Below are positions 35,255 to 35,978 of a DNA stretch of 35,978 nt, in pieces. Position numbers and translations under genes: made by a program. The notes under the pieces are model-generated. The model was not told where the DNA came from and did not search any database. It saw only the letters and a list, made by a program, of their open reading frames with translations. Where the stretch lies: the NCBI GenBank assembly GCA_020349245.1, contig CP070764.1, forward strand, positions 3,793,479 to 3,829,456. Reading direction: 5' to 3'. Position 1 is the first letter of the stretch, and each line of letters opens with the position of its first letter. The DNA comes from Chloroflexota bacterium. Its GTDB lineage: Bacteria; Chloroflexota; Anaerolineae; Anaerolineales; UBA4823.

Positions 35255-35439
35255 TTCAGCCTCCTCGATAATTGCTATCTATGCAATTCACGACACAGAT
35301 CTTTCAAGTCGATAGAATTCAAAATATTAATTGATGGTTTTGATCATCCAGACCATGTTCGATTGGCTCCCTCCTTAATTGGTAATCTAAGTTAGGATTG
35401 CAGTGCATTCATTTGACAAATGCTTTTATCTGATATCGT

Positions 35440-35469
35440 ATTATACGCGAGAGAATATTTCCTTGACAA
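35440..35469 (-). promoter_or_regulatory. Promoter of the HdeD-like gene
   Basis: On the minus strand TTGTCA (35464-35469) and TATAAT (35440-35445) are 18 bp apart. The predicted start near 35433 gives a leader of about 180 nt that includes AAGGAGGG (35369-35376) and a 9-codon frame MVWMIKTIN (35327-35356). Confidence 0.7.
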
Positions 35470-35528
35470 TATGCTTGACGGGAAACTTTGGATATTCGGT
35501 CACTCCCCAATTTATATCGAGGCCTGCC

Positions 35529-35978
35529 TTAAAGAAAACTCCTAGTCAGTTGATCCAAGCGATCCATCTCTTCATCAGATAGACTGAATCTCATCGCTCC
35601 AGCGCTTTCTTCAGCCTGGTGCTTTTTTGATGCACCCGGGATGGCGACCACGTTTTCCCCCGCAAAATTAATCAACCAATTTAATGCTACCTGAGCTGGA
35701 GTTGCCTGGCGATCTTGGGCAATGCTCTTCAGGGCATTCACAACCGGTCCACTTTCGTTAATGAGCTTGCGCATCATGAATTTTCGGCCAATAGGGAGCT
35801 TATTATAGTTGTCATCCTGGTTATGATACCTGCCACTCAATATCCCCTGAGCTAACGGAGACCAGGCAACGATCGTGATCCCCAGCTCCCGCGCGGCGTG
35901 CAAGATACCGTTTGACTCAATTTTTCGGTAGAGCAAGCTGTACTGAACCTGGTTAACTGCCAGGGGTATACCACGCTT
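35529..35978 (-). CDS. Aldo/keto reductase, C-terminal part (cut by window end)
   Basis: The frame continues past the window edge; 149 residues of the C-terminal half are present. IPLAVNQVQYSLLYR corresponds to the NQxxYSLLxR strand of the AKR barrel, ITIVAWSPLAQGILSGRY to the next strand and loop, and AIPGASKKHQAEESAGAM to the NADPH 2'-phosphate-binding segment. The catalytic Asp-Tyr-Lys-His set lies in the missing N-terminal half. AKR enzymes of this class reduce aldehydes and ketones with NADPH; substrate unknown. No terminator was seen before the HdeD promoter, which lies within the 274-bp gap after the stop. Confidence 0.9.
   Translation of the reverse strand, partial: KRGIPLAVNQVQYSLLYRKIESNGILHAARELGITIVAWSPLAQGILSGRYHNQDDNYNKLPIGRKFMMRKLINESGPVVNALKSIAQDRQATPAQVALNWLINFAGENVVAIPGASKKHQAEESAGAMRFSLSDEEMDRLDQLTRSFL

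Noticed and set aside
35413..35444. Plus-strand TTGACA and TATTAT
   Set aside because: The spacing is 20 bp and no plus-strand gene follows; the minus-strand promoter over the same bases is better.

Overview
The window looks like a chromosomal segment of an uncultured or little-studied Chloroflexota bacterium, most likely class Anaerolineae. This is inferred from the overall character of the proteins (Thr/Pro-rich lipoproteins, Rex, an Ino1 of the short bacterial type, Nal1-like proteases, many lineage-specific hypotheticals) together with clear bacterial GGAGG ribosome binding sites; no marker was searched. It has a conserved housekeeping core on the minus strand (about 7.4-23.2 kb) flanked by accessory regions with decayed genes.

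Left flank (1-7.3 kb, all plus strand): a trypsin-like protease followed by a stand-alone copy of its N-terminal domain, a lipoprotein, a class C beta-lactamase-fold hydrolase, an MFS exporter, an FKBP-type isomerase with a His-rich tail, an RRM RNA-binding protein and a second lipoprotein.

Core (7.4-23.2 kb): obg-nadD (minus) diverge from rex (plus) across a region with palindromes that may be Rex operators. A 17-bp bidirectional hairpin ends rex and the facing operon. That operon reads M42 peptidase - atpA - atpG - atpD - atpC - mreB-like, all with gaps under 40 bp. It carries F1 subunits alpha, gamma, beta and epsilon but no delta and no F0 genes, and its last gene encodes an MreB-like protein that has lost the usual catalytic Glu and Asp. 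Upstream is yebC - ruvC - terpene-cyclase-like toroid protein - ruvA - proC, where the toroid gene and ruvA overlap by TTGA. Then come a URO-D/MtaA-type methyltransferase-like gene and inositol-1-phosphate synthase.

Right flank (23.3-36 kb): a well-formed tRNA-Pro(CGG) with its own promoter and terminator, a VOC protein, a small alpha/beta protein, a 0.9-kb decayed stretch, a sulfotransferase, an MgtC/SapB-DUF4010 membrane protein, an unrecognised 308-aa protein, a large Rph/PEP-synthase-like phosphotransferase, an intact phytoene/squalene synthase next to the 3' remnant of a phytoene desaturase, an HdeD-like membrane protein, and the 3' part of an aldo/keto reductase cut by the window end.

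The best candidates for new biology are the catalytically altered MreB-like protein fused transcriptionally to the F1-ATPase genes, the toroid protein inside the Holliday-junction operon, the protease/lone-domain pair, and the split carotenoid locus. No CRISPR array, insertion sequence, phage or plasmid feature was seen.
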